24,863 nucleotides of DNA, from positions 1 to 24,863 of the IMG/VR virus record IMGVR_UViG_3300035698_031449, one strand, 5' to 3'. The stretch is from a virus. Position numbers and translations under genes: made by a program. Within the stretch, counting starts at the first letter, position 1; each line of letters starts with the position of its first letter. Positions 7,340-15,577 of this stretch are shown here, one piece after another. The notes below the pieces were generated by a model, which did not search any database, was not told where the DNA came from, and saw only the letters and a program-made list of their open reading frames with translations.

Positions 7340-8611
7340 CTATGTTCTATCATCAAGCACCACAAACGGTGAAAGCGTGTCAGCCGTAGCTTGGGGTGGA
7401 ATTAATGACGTTGGCCACCAAGGCTGACCGTCAATTCTAAACACAAACCGGAAACAAGTCTGGTCGGCATCAAACTTAAGGTGAATAGACGTATCAAATT
7501 TACCGTCTGCAGCCTGACCTGATTTCTGGCCAACAAGATACTGTGACCAATCAGCGAGTATGATATCCCCTTGATCTCCAAGCGTAGAGCAATGCTTAGA
7601 CCAAATAAGCGGAATGCCCAGGAGAGTAGCGAAAGGCGCTCCAGATATACCACCAGCAGGCATCCAAACAGGGATTCCACCAGTACCAACAGCGAGAGAC
7701 ATAGCAGCAAGCTGAGGCAGTGTATTCTGATTTGCCATAAAAATTGCGTTAGAAGTATCGTGGATGCGAGAAAACATCTTAACGATATTCTCAAACACGA
7801 TAGTATCTGCAGCCTGACCAGTCTCCTTAGTAATAGAGACTAAACAAGGAGCATTCAAAATACCCATTGGGCATCCTGCTCCTGTCCCTCGGATAAACGC
7901 CTTATTGAGATTAAAGTTGAGTCCATCTCTGAAGCCGTTACGAAGGATGTTCTCCATAGACATAGGAGAATCCTCAAGGATCTCATCAGAGGCATAAGCA
8001 AGACCTGCCATCTTTTTGAGCTCAAGGGTAATACGCCCGAACTTTGGACGTGTTTCTGTTTTAGTGGCAAGCTCATCGAGCCATTTCCACTGAATTCCAC
8101 CGTAAACAAGTCCACCAGACTCATCGAAACCATTAACATAAGGCACTTTGACCATGGTAGTTTTCATTGGAACCGAAGTGGTCCTAGGCAGAATCTCATT
8201 CATCTGCTCAACAGCGATCATAAGCTCATTTCTGAACTCAGGTGGAATAAGATACCCACCGTACTGATCTTCACCTTCAACAAGAGAGGTGCTAGAAGCT
8301 GCTTTCTGGAGCCAAGTATCAAGCTCCTTACTTACGTTGCGACCTTTACTCTTATCAGCCTTAGCAACGTGCCCACAAAAATTACTTAAGCAGGAGAACC
8401 CACCTTTTTCATCTTTGTCGATTGGTTCATCGCCAATAGTGATTCTTGGGCGAAGAGTATCGATATCGCCTACGATCTCTTTAATTTTATCGTCAACCTC
8501 ATCTTTAATACTATCCAAAGACTTGCCATGGTCTTCAAGAAGCGGTTTGACACTAGATACCACTATTTCCTTAACCTTATCTGTAAACTCTTTCTCAGTT
8601 AATCCTGCCAT
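7340..8611 (-). CDS. Major capsid protein, HK97 fold
   Basis: A 423-residue protein of the HK97 gp5-like phage capsid family. Residues 1-105 are charged and coiled-coil-like (KEIVVSSVKPLLEDHGKSL), as in the delta/scaffold domain removed during maturation. The mature part opens with the typical GGYLIPPEF at 118-126, followed by the E-loop region and the FIRGTGAGCPMGILN motif near the spine helix. The C-terminus has the A-domain segment GDIILADWSQYLVG and the closing FRIDGQPWWPTSL. Length matches the family. AAGGAG precedes the ATG. It lies just downstream of the protease-ATPase fusion gene, which probably cleaves its N-terminal domain, at a guess near residues 100-115. Confidence 0.95.
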   Translation of the reverse strand: MAGLTEKEFTDKVKEIVVSSVKPLLEDHGKSLDSIKDEVDDKIKEIVGDIDTLRPRITIGDEPIDKDEKGGFSCLSNFCGHVAKADKSKGRNVSKELDTWLQKAASSTSLVEGEDQYGGYLIPPEFRNELMIAVEQMNEILPRTTSVPMKTTMVKVPYVNGFDESGGLVYGGIQWKWLDELATKTETRPKFGRITLELKKMAGLAYASDEILEDSPMSMENILRNGFRDGLNFNLNKAFIRGTGAGCPMGILNAPCLVSITKETGQAADTIVFENIVKMFSRIHDTSNAIFMANQNTLPQLAAMSLAVGTGGIPVWMPAGGISGAPFATLLGIPLIWSKHCSTLGDQGDIILADWSQYLVGQKSGQAADGKFDTSIHLKFDADQTCFRFVFRIDGQPWWPTSLIPPQATADTLSPFVVLDDRT

Positions 8612-8697
8612 TTTATTTCTCCTTTCATAAATTATAAGACCAGTACCTCCAGCAATACTCCTTCAAAAAGTAAGCATGCCTGATACAGTGCCTGCAA

Positions 8698-11247
8698 TTA
8701 AGATATTTTACCTCTAGCGACATCTACTCTCTCTTTAATGAACTCAACAATATTAGGATCTTTCTGGTCTCTCAGGATACCTTGAAGTGATTCTCCTATT
8801 GCCTTTGTGAGCGATACCTCATCGAAGTTAAACATCTCTTCCCTAGTAGCATCTTTTTCTTCCGTCTCATCTATTTCAATGATCGTTTCATCGATGCTAA
8901 CATCCTCTGTACCACTGTCTTTTGAATCAGCAGTTTCTACGACTTCATTTAATGCGCTAACTGCTTTATTCATAGTGTCAATAGCTTCACCTATAGCCGA
9001 TCTGGTCTTCTTAGACAAGACCTTACCGGATTTTTCATCAATTTTCGAAACAAGTTCTCCTAGCTCATCTCTCACTTCAACGAGATCTTTATCAACCTTT
9101 ACGATCTCATCTCCTACTTTGACTTCAATAACAGGAGCTAATTTCTCACCTTTTATACCAGAAATAAGCTCTCTTTGTTCGTTTATTTTATCTAGACTTT
9201 CACTAATTGCCTTATCAATAGTGAGATCCTCATCGTCTTCCATCAAAGTCCTAGCGAAAGCAACAAGCTCATACATATGTGCTCCGCTAAATCCAATAGT
9301 CTTTGTGATGAGAGGATCGATTGATTTTTCATTAATACCAGAAGCCCAAGACTTAAGCATAGCAATTCTAGTGGCGCCGTCAGGAAGATCGAAATTTAGA
9401 ACATCGTGGAATCTTCCTGGGCGATCAATTAAAGCATCTGGAAGTTCCTCAGGGTGGTTAGACGTCAATATCGTAACAAGACCTTTACTTTGGGCTATAC
9501 CATCCATCTCAGTCTTCAGAAGGTCTGTTGCCTGACCGTGAAGCCAATTATCGATATCCTCTATAAAGAGTACAGACGGAGCAAGGTCTTTAGCAAGACC
9601 AAATCCATATCCTATTCCACCCATAGCTCCGGCATAAGAAAAATCTCTTGCACTAATCCAGATGAATGTAGCGTCAGCAGAGTTCATTATAGCCCTTCCA
9701 GTCATAGTTTTTCCTGTACCTGGTGGACCCATAGCTATCATCCCTCTATTCGCAAGATCCTTTCCTTTCTTATTAAGAAGATCAGTTGTTCTGGTTATAG
9801 AATCCTTATTCTTCTTAGAAAGAAATATATGGTCAAAGCTTGTATCGCCTTTTTTAATAAAATCGCCACTCAAAGCAAAGCTTTCACCTTTGAGAAAATT
9901 ATTATCTTTTGTCCATATTTGAGTATCAGAGAATACCTTAAGTACAACATTCTTTGATTTCATAGGTGCATAAGATATTAGATTTATGCCATACCAACTC
10001 TCTTGTCTCTTGATTATAATTCTTTCACCATTCTTCTCGTAAAAGCCCATACCAGATACGAGAAAATCATTAGACTTTTCTGAATTCAGCTGGATAACTT
10101 CATAACGTGGAGGACTCTCTGATCCATCGTATAAGATATTCCTTACAGCGACCTCATCAAAATCTTCAAGAGATTTATCAAGACCTGTAAGATACGTCCC
10201 CATCATAGCAGAACCAACGCCATCGGCGCAAACAAAGATATCTCTGACTTCACACTCAAACCACTTTGACATTATATCGTACTGAGCTGTAGAAGGAGAT
10301 GCGTCATATCCGTCGATATCAAAGTCTTTGCTTAAGGAAGTGTTCCACCTTTCAGATATACCATCTACTGATTTGAACTTATAAAGAAGCGGAGCAGGGA
10401 AATCGTCAACTGGACTATCCTCTATTTCAAGTATCTCTTTCCCATATCTCTTCTCAAGTACCTTCTTAGCATCGAAAGCAGCATTCTCTTCAATAGCCTC
10501 TTCTTGATCATCGTCAAGCCAGACTGTTACCTTTTTACCAGCTTCAGTCTCTTCTGCTTCGACTGTTATGCTTTTATCTTCGATTATTTCCATAACAAAT
10601 GCTTTCTCTTCTGAGAACTTCTTTGCCTGATCACCAGTTAATATGCTCTTGCTTATAGCAAGCTGTAAAGCATCTGGATTAGACGGAACTGGAACATCGC
10701 TGTATTCAAGCAATAATGAATCAGGATAAATTCTATTCGCCCCATCTAGATCAGACTTCTCAAGGCCTAGTGCTTTGAGATCCAATCCTTCAAAATCATC
10801 TCTTTCTACAACAGAAAGCGGTATAAACCCTATACTTTTAGCCATAGGGAACCCATCTTTTCTGTACTCGTATATGTCGTTAGCTAGACTATGCTTAGCG
10901 TACTGAGTCTTTGATATAAGACCTTTTTCATCAGATTTCATCCACAGAGATTTACCAATAGGCAAAGAGCTATAATCGTGAGCAAATAGCACTACTGGGT
11001 TTTTCCTGTAATGATCAAGGATTACGCCTCCAGGAACAACAATCTCACCATCCCTGTCTACAGATTTCGTCGTTATGTAATCAACTGAAGATCTTTCACC
11101 CTTCTGGAACTTGGTATCTTCTGGCGTTATGCCTTTTCTGATGAGCTGGGCATCTTCTTCTTTAACGCCATGTTTCTCTAGCGCTTTCTTTGCCCACTCA
11201 GGCAGTCCGATGTCCTTTACCGATACTCTACGTGTAATAAGATCCAT
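8698..11247 (-). CDS. S78-like prohead protease fused to an AAA+ ATPase
   Basis: One unbroken 849-residue reading frame. Residues 50-200 form an S78/U35 prohead protease domain: TTKSVDRDGEIVVPGG at 59-74, the catalytic His in VVLFAHD (H90), the catalytic Ser in AKSIGF (S138), and an acidic residue before the VPVPSNPDAL stretch (E181). Residues 490-670 form a full AAA+ module: Walker A GPPGTGKT 507-514, Walker B VLFIEDID 559-566, sensor 1 near TSN 595-597, an arginine finger in DRPGRF 608-613, and a sensor-2 region GFSGAHMYEL 652-661, as in the FtsH/Cdc48 class. Residues 230-480 are unassigned. The last 150 residues include SKIDEKSGKVLSKKTRSAI, like the scaffold tail of other prohead proteases. 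GGAGGG precedes the ATG. It sits between portal and capsid, where the plain protease normally lies. Confidence 0.9.
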   Translation of the reverse strand: MDLITRRVSVKDIGLPEWAKKALEKHGVKEEDAQLIRKGITPEDTKFQKGERSSVDYITTKSVDRDGEIVVPGGVILDHYRKNPVVLFAHDYSSLPIGKSLWMKSDEKGLISKTQYAKHSLANDIYEYRKDGFPMAKSIGFIPLSVVERDDFEGLDLKALGLEKSDLDGANRIYPDSLLLEYSDVPVPSNPDALQLAISKSILTGDQAKKFSEEKAFVMEIIEDKSITVEAEETEAGKKVTVWLDDDQEEAIEENAAFDAKKVLEKRYGKEILEIEDSPVDDFPAPLLYKFKSVDGISERWNTSLSKDFDIDGYDASPSTAQYDIMSKWFECEVRDIFVCADGVGSAMMGTYLTGLDKSLEDFDEVAVRNILYDGSESPPRYEVIQLNSEKSNDFLVSGMGFYEKNGERIIIKRQESWYGINLISYAPMKSKNVVLKVFSDTQIWTKDNNFLKGESFALSGDFIKKGDTSFDHIFLSKKNKDSITRTTDLLNKKGKDLANRGMIAMGPPGTGKTMTGRAIMNSADATFIWISARDFSYAGAMGGIGYGFGLAKDLAPSVLFIEDIDNWLHGQATDLLKTEMDGIAQSKGLVTILTSNHPEELPDALIDRPGRFHDVLNFDLPDGATRIAMLKSWASGINEKSIDPLITKTIGFSGAHMYELVAFARTLMEDDEDLTIDKAISESLDKINEQRELISGIKGEKLAPVIEVKVGDEIVKVDKDLVEVRDELGELVSKIDEKSGKVLSKKTRSAIGEAIDTMNKAVSALNEVVETADSKDSGTEDVSIDETIIEIDETEEKDATREEMFNFDEVSLTKAIGESLQGILRDQKDPNIVEFIKERVDVARGKIS

Positions 11248-11263
11248 CTCTAACCCTCCATGG

Positions 11264-12670
11264 TTATAAACCCAATTTGCTAATAGCCATCTTCGTTATC
11301 TCGTCAGTTAATCTCGTAATATCCATCTCAGAAATTGGGATATCCCCTGTGTCTCCACCTTCACCTGCTGGTTCTACTTCTGGCCTATCGTCTAAAGGCG
11401 ACATATTATTATTGAGTATCGGTGAATCGCCCCACTCAACAGTTTCCTTATCATCAAGGACTCTTTCCATATTGATGCTACTGTAACCTGTCTTAAGGTT
11501 ACATTCTCTTTCTTTTAACTTGAATTCCTTATCTGGCGGGACAGGATCATCGAATGCTACAAATAATTTATCATCGAATTTCGGAGTTAGCTTTTCATTA
11601 AGCTTTTCTTCCATGCGAATGAGTCTAGGCTTTATCGTATCCCTCATAAAAGTAAAAGAAGCAACCTCTGCATTCGCTCTTGTAGCGTCTTTGTCATAAA
11701 GGCCTAGGGATTGCCCGTAAGCATTAACAATCTCCTCCTTTACGGCTTTGCGACCTTGCATGAAGCTAAGATCTTTAGGCGCTAGGCCATAAGGCTTATA
11801 ATGAACACCTTTTTCAAGAAGAGGTGATTTACCTACATTATCTAACCCTCTGAATGTCTGATTTATTTCTTCTTTAAGTCTTTCAAATTCATATTGACTT
11901 AATTCATTATCAGTTTCAAAAGCACCTTCAATTCTACCCATATTCCCAAAAACAAAGTTTTCATACTTGTTGATATTCTGACTAATGTTGTATGAATCCG
12001 TTACTGCTGCTAATGGCGCTTTACCATAATACATGCTCTCTGGAGAAGGAAACTTAAAATGAATAACTGATTCTTCACTGAATTCAACTTCATCGAATCC
12101 TCTAACAAAAGCATAACTCTTTATGAATTTCTCTTTATCTGGAATTATTCTCATATTCTGAGGAGGCATAGGCCATATTTCTCTTGGGACGCCTAACTTA
12201 TCCTCAACTATATACCAAAAAGCATTTCCACAAAGCTCTTGGTACAATCCCGTTAATTCGAAAAGTGAGAAATAATTCATAAAATTATTAACATTTCTCA
12301 GCATAGTCAACATAGGGTGGTCAAGAACTTCCTGTATCTCGACAGCCTTTTTAACCTGAGGAAGATTAGATAAAGAAGGATTTCCTCTCAGATATGTATC
12401 GATCTCTTTAGATATAGGTCTTACAGCGTGACTTTTTATGGCATTTCCATTTGGCTTCCCTACATAAAGTTTAAGAGGTACAGAAGCAACACTAGTAGCA
12501 TTCTTAGAAGATGCCACATACACCCAACCTCTATATGCTTTCATGAACGCAGCATAGTTATCTTTTGGCTGAAGCTTAGATCCATAAGACCAACTACGAA
12601 GGATATTCGACAGAAACTTTGAAGCATTTGGCTTTTTCTTACTTATATTTATGCCAAAAGGTAATTTCAT
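11264..12670 (-). CDS. Portal protein, HK97 type
   Basis: A 468-residue protein of the HK97-type phage portal family. It has the N-terminal helix with AFMKAYRGWVYVASSKNATSV (near 40-62), the wing segment ending in LDHPMLTMLRNVNNFMNYF, a GNAFWYIVEDKLGVP strand pair, the stem-like IPDKEKFIKSYAFV, and the clip/crown part with ELSQYEFERLKEEINQTF. The C-terminal 70 residues are acidic and Gly-rich and look flexible. It forms the dodecameric ring through which DNA enters the head. Its ATG overlaps the stop of the terminase gene by four bases (ATGA), so the two are coupled. Order terminase, portal, protease, capsid is the standard HK97-like head module. Confidence 0.93.
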   Translation of the reverse strand: MKLPFGINISKKKPNASKFLSNILRSWSYGSKLQPKDNYAAFMKAYRGWVYVASSKNATSVASVPLKLYVGKPNGNAIKSHAVRPISKEIDTYLRGNPSLSNLPQVKKAVEIQEVLDHPMLTMLRNVNNFMNYFSLFELTGLYQELCGNAFWYIVEDKLGVPREIWPMPPQNMRIIPDKEKFIKSYAFVRGFDEVEFSEESVIHFKFPSPESMYYGKAPLAAVTDSYNISQNINKYENFVFGNMGRIEGAFETDNELSQYEFERLKEEINQTFRGLDNVGKSPLLEKGVHYKPYGLAPKDLSFMQGRKAVKEEIVNAYGQSLGLYDKDATRANAEVASFTFMRDTIKPRLIRMEEKLNEKLTPKFDDKLFVAFDDPVPPDKEFKLKERECNLKTGYSSINMERVLDDKETVEWGDSPILNNNMSPLDDRPEVEPAGEGGDTGDIPISEMDITRLTDEITKMAISKLGL

Positions 12671-14406
12671 ATTAATCTTGCCTTTGGTCTACCAGGTGGT
12701 TGGGCAAAAGTTAAACATAAAGCATCGGCATCATCAGGACTTCTCCCAAGCTCTTTCCTCATCTGCTCTTTATCCATAACTTTTATTTTGCCATTAACGA
12801 TTTTGTATTCAGGAACAGATAGTTCCTCAACAAGTCTTTCATTAGGAGGTATCATCGCACCTTTATCAGTTCTAAGCCATTCTCTAACTTCCCACCAAAG
12901 CTGATCTCTTAATACACCAAATTCACCGATATCTGTTTTCTTCGTAGGCTTAGAAGCGACCATAATTCTTTGAGCGTTACAGTAGTGGACTTCCATAACA
13001 ATATCCTCAAGAACAACGCCTTCTTTCCCTTTGCATTTAGGACAATGCGTCATACTCTTTGGATCAGCGCTAGGTTCGACTATTACATGTCCGCATTCAC
13101 CGCATACAAGGCGATATGTAAGATTCATATTAGGAGCAAGACCTGCTCCAACGCCAGTAGCATCAACATTTATCACTCTAGATTCTCTTTCGTGATAAAA
13201 CAGGGAAGCTCTTTTTGCTGTTTGGTTAAGATCCATACCGTGCCAGCGTTTTATATCATCCACCCAGCCGCCATATCTAAAACATAATGTATTATGGTCT
13301 TCGCCTAAATCGGCAGCGTCTAAACCACCTATCCCTTTGACACCTACAGGTGGTTTCTTACCAAACTCTGAGACATACAAATCCCATCTAGCTCTGGCAT
13401 TATCTATCCACTCAACGTTTATAAGCTGATACATAGATTGAAGAGGATACTCACCAAGAACCATATATGCGAATTGAGGCTCTTCTATTCTCCTCCATCC
13501 TGCTTCAAGAGGTGCAAACTCATCCAATCTATCGTTTTTAGCTGTACACCCTATAAGAAAATCAGGAACTTCGAAACAAGAGTTGTCTGGCTCATCATCG
13601 TCGGATAAAGGCCTAGTCCATTCGTGTATGCGCTTTATTGTCTGACCTCTTGTTACAGCTCCCTGTATAATCTCTTTGCCTGATAAGACATTAGGATGAT
13701 CAAAAGCTCTCATGTAGATCACTGCGCATTGGCCATCTCTTATTTTCCTATAAACAGCGCCTAACCTTCTCTTGGGATTAAACATAACGAGAAGTCTAGC
13801 GAAACCACCGCTCATGCAGGATTCTATTGCTCTGTATACTTCATCTGGAATTGCGTCGCCCTCATCGAGGACGAAAAGGAGGTTTGGTGCGTGGATACCT
13901 GAAAACTTGGCTTCTCTTTCATCTATAGAGCCAGCCATAGGAATAGTGACACCCTGTATAAAGCTTTTAGGATTCTGTCCATCTTCTATATACAGTGTAT
14001 TAACTTTATCGTCTTGGAAAATAGTCGGATTGTTAACTATTTGCATTCTTATTTCACCCCAAAGCTTTGCTTTAAGGTTTCTCTCTGCTGGAGGAGCTGT
14101 AGCGAGAATAACTTGAGCGCCTCTTCTACATTTCTTGAACCATATAGCAGCGCAAGCAGCTCCATGTGTCTTTCCGACAGCATTAGCCGATACAGCAACG
14201 GATACTGGATTTACCAAGACTGATAAGAGCATCTTTTTGACATCTTCCGTAAGCTTTTGCTTAAGGACTTCTTCACAGAACTCAACAGGCTTATCAGCAT
14301 AGCTATCATAATCGACAGATGATAACATCTCTTCTACTGCTTCAAGAGTGTATCCATCGAGAATATTATCTGCTAAGACATCTACGTTTAAGCTTGAATT
14401 AATCAA
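12667..14406 (-). CDS. terL: Terminase large subunit with zinc-ribbon insertion
   Basis: A 579-residue packaging motor. ATPase domain: a Walker A-like SANAVGKT at 73-80, a Walker B LLFVLDEGD at 176-184 (D181, E182), and a coupling-motif-like MFNP at 208-211. Nuclease domain (RNase H-like): acidic residues in GLDAAD (D363), VDATGVG (D415) and the closing PDDADAL (around D558-D561). Inside the nuclease domain, residues 435-458 hold two Cys pairs (C435/C438 and C455/C458), a probable zinc ribbon not usual at this place. The start is TTG at 14406, chosen because AGGAG lies five bases upstream and no other start occurs until residue 27. It follows the small subunit gene by one base. The protein cuts concatemeric DNA and pumps it through the portal. 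Confidence 0.93.
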   Translation of the reverse strand: MINSSLNVDVLADNILDGYTLEAVEEMLSSVDYDSYADKPVEFCEEVLKQKLTEDVKKMLLSVLVNPVSVAVSANAVGKTHGAACAAIWFKKCRRGAQVILATAPPAERNLKAKLWGEIRMQIVNNPTIFQDDKVNTLYIEDGQNPKSFIQGVTIPMAGSIDEREAKFSGIHAPNLLFVLDEGDAIPDEVYRAIESCMSGGFARLLVMFNPKRRLGAVYRKIRDGQCAVIYMRAFDHPNVLSGKEIIQGAVTRGQTIKRIHEWTRPLSDDDEPDNSCFEVPDFLIGCTAKNDRLDEFAPLEAGWRRIEEPQFAYMVLGEYPLQSMYQLINVEWIDNARARWDLYVSEFGKKPPVGVKGIGGLDAADLGEDHNTLCFRYGGWVDDIKRWHGMDLNQTAKRASLFYHERESRVINVDATGVGAGLAPNMNLTYRLVCGECGHVIVEPSADPKSMTHCPKCKGKEGVVLEDIVMEVHYCNAQRIMVASKPTKKTDIGEFGVLRDQLWWEVREWLRTDKGAMIPPNERLVEELSVPEYKIVNGKIKVMDKEQMRKELGRSPDDADALCLTFAQPPGRPKARLI

Positions 14407-14407
14407 A

Positions 14408-14911
14408 CTATCTCCTGCTCCTATTCATCGATACTACTTTGCTACTGCTACTGCCTATTCTCTTATCTTCTATTTTCTTAGTAAGTGTTTTCTTCAATTC
14501 TGCTTTCATCTCTATAGGCAAGCCCTTAAGGAGATTACCAAGAGCTATCTCAACACCCATTCTTTCAAGTTCATTAAGGCCTAGGAGTTTGATCTCTTGA
14601 TCTATCGATCTAAGGACTATCGAAAGCTTGCCCTCTCTCCATGCTGCTCTTTTCGTCTCACCTATCTCTGCTAAAACTCTTGCTCTGTGATAAGAAATAT
14701 CTGAACTTGCTTCTTCTTTCCATTCATTCTCTATTGTTTTTAGATCGCTTGCTATCGTATTAACTGAATATGGATTACCTGTATCAGGGTTGACTACATT
14801 CTTTTCTACTAAGAATAAAATTATCTCATCCATCTTCATGCCACGAAGTCTTGCAGATGAAACAATCTTTTGTCTCATCATTTTTGTATGCTCATAAGAC
14901 CTCTTTAACAT
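14408..14911 (-). CDS. terS: Putative terminase small subunit
   Basis: A 167-residue protein encoded just before the large terminase. The N-terminal half (residues 1-60) has helix-turn-helix-like helices with the turn NPDTGNPYSVNTIASDLKTI, typical of small terminase DNA-binding parts that recognise a packaging site. The middle, SYHRARVLAEIGETKRAAW then LSIVLRSIDQEIKLLGL, matches the central oligomerisation helices of a common small terminase type. The C-terminus is Lys/Arg/Ser-rich and probably flexible. GGAG lies seven bases before the ATG at 14911. It is the first gene behind the candidate late promoter at 14950-14978. Assignment rests on helix layout and position; motif conservation is weaker than for the large subunit. 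Confidence 0.72.
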   Translation of the reverse strand: MLKRSYEHTKMMRQKIVSSARLRGMKMDEIILFLVEKNVVNPDTGNPYSVNTIASDLKTIENEWKEEASSDISYHRARVLAEIGETKRAAWREGKLSIVLRSIDQEIKLLGLNELERMGVEIALGNLLKGLPIEMKAELKKTLTKKIEDKRIGSSSSKVVSMNRSRR

Positions 14912-14949
14912 TGACCATCTCCAAATAAAATAGTTGTTTAATAAATTCG

Positions 14950-14978
14950 CCTATACTATACATTTACATAAAAGTAAA
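14950..14978 (-). promoter_or_regulatory. Candidate promoter for the packaging/head operon
   Basis: On the minus strand TTTACT (14978-14973) and TATAGG (14955-14950) are 17 bases apart, ahead of the small terminase gene. The -35-like TTTACT box recurs in the divergent control region. The -10 box overlaps a GCCTAT element. Box matching is by eye. Confidence 0.45.
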
Positions 14979-14985
14979 GGACTTT

Positions 14986-15399
14986 TTAAAAAAACCTGTT
15001 AAGTTTCAAAAGACCGTCACCTTCAAAGAAGTCAGATAAGCAGTCTCTTGTTAATGTAGAGGTAGATATACCAAGGCTTGCTGCGTATGCCTTTGCTTTA
15101 ATGTAAAGTTCTTCCGGCACGACTACATTAATTTTTTTTTTATTACTATTCTTAAAAGCGATGATATTACCAAGATTATCTTCGGCTGAGCCGTCTGTCT
15201 TCGCTTTTCTTAATTTTTTACCATAAAGTCTTTCAAATATTTGCGATGTTCTCATCTTCGAAATACCATACTTTTTAGCTATACTTGAAAGAGTTATTTC
15301 CCCGTCAAAAACATTCCTGAAGTCTGTCACGATACTTTCTGAGTGACGCTCCATGAGATTCTCTCTATACTCTTCATCTGATAATCTTTTTCTTCCCAT
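14986..15399 (-). CDS. DNA-binding regulator: HTH plus ribbon-helix-helix-like domain
   Basis: A 137-residue protein, using the ATG at 15399 behind GAGAGG; an ATG at 15411 four codons earlier lacks a ribosome site. The N-terminal half has a helix-turn-helix, TLSSIAKKYGISKMRTSQIF (about residues 36-57). After a linker rich in Asn and Lys, the C-terminal part INVVVPEELYIKAKAYAASL then GISTSTLTRDCLSDFF has the strand-helix-helix shape of ribbon-helix-helix (Arc/CopG) proteins. The linker is encoded by a run of ten A residues (15141-15132). It is transcribed away from the replication genes, from the divergent control region, and lies before the late operon, so it probably regulates the early/late switch and perhaps itself. 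Confidence 0.68.
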   Translation of the reverse strand: MGRKRLSDEEYRENLMERHSESIVTDFRNVFDGEITLSSIAKKYGISKMRTSQIFERLYGKKLRKAKTDGSAEDNLGNIIAFKNSNKKKINVVVPEELYIKAKAYAASLGISTSTLTRDCLSDFFEGDGLLKLNRFF

Positions 15400-15435
15400 A
15401 TGTCCTCTCATTTAATTATTTATGTTCTTGATATA

Positions 15436-15464
15436 CATATATACTGTTTAGCATATTGAGTAAA
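15436..15464 (-). promoter_or_regulatory. Candidate promoter for the regulator gene
   Basis: On the minus strand TTTACT (15464-15459) and TATATG (15441-15436) are 17 bases apart, about 37 bases before the regulator ATG. The upstream part is A/T-rich, including a T7 run on this strand, which could act as an UP-like element. Confidence 0.45.
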
Positions 15465-15480
15465 GAAAAAAATAAAAAAC

Positions 15481-15509
15481 TTTACTTTAGCCTATAACTA
15501 ATATAGTAT
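15481..15509 (+). promoter_or_regulatory. Candidate promoter for the replication operon
   Basis: TTTACT at 15481-15486 is followed after 17 bases by TAGTAT (15504-15509), with overlapping alternatives TATAGT (15502) and TATAAA (15507). The region CTATAACTAATATAG is a 5-5-5 palindrome that could be an operator. The first gene starts 69 bases downstream. The gap 15412-15577 holds this and the opposing promoter and no gene. Confidence 0.4.
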
Positions 15510-15577
15510 AAAACCCTTCCCAAATAGACCTAATAACAGATAAATGCTTGCTTTAACTAACAATTGGAGGTAATCCG

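Noticed and set aside
8612-8697. Imperfect inverted repeat GCATGC ... GCCTGC between capsid and protease genes
   Set aside because: The arms pair poorly and no T tract follows, so it is not supported as a terminator.
8807-9535. Long Ser/Thr-rich plus-strand frame opposite the protease-ATPase gene
   Set aside because: It is antisense to a gene with clear motifs, has low-complexity serine content typical of a shadow frame, and no ribosome site.
14986-15399. Lysogeny repressor (cI-like) reading of the HTH regulator
   Set aside because: There is no integrase, no autocleavage domain and no Cro-like partner. The HTH plus RHH layout fits a general phage regulator better.
15412-15577. Possible replication origin in the A/T-rich divergent gap
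   Set aside because: No iterons or clear DnaA-type boxes were seen. The A/T-rich sequence is explained by promoter-like boxes, so an origin is only a possibility.
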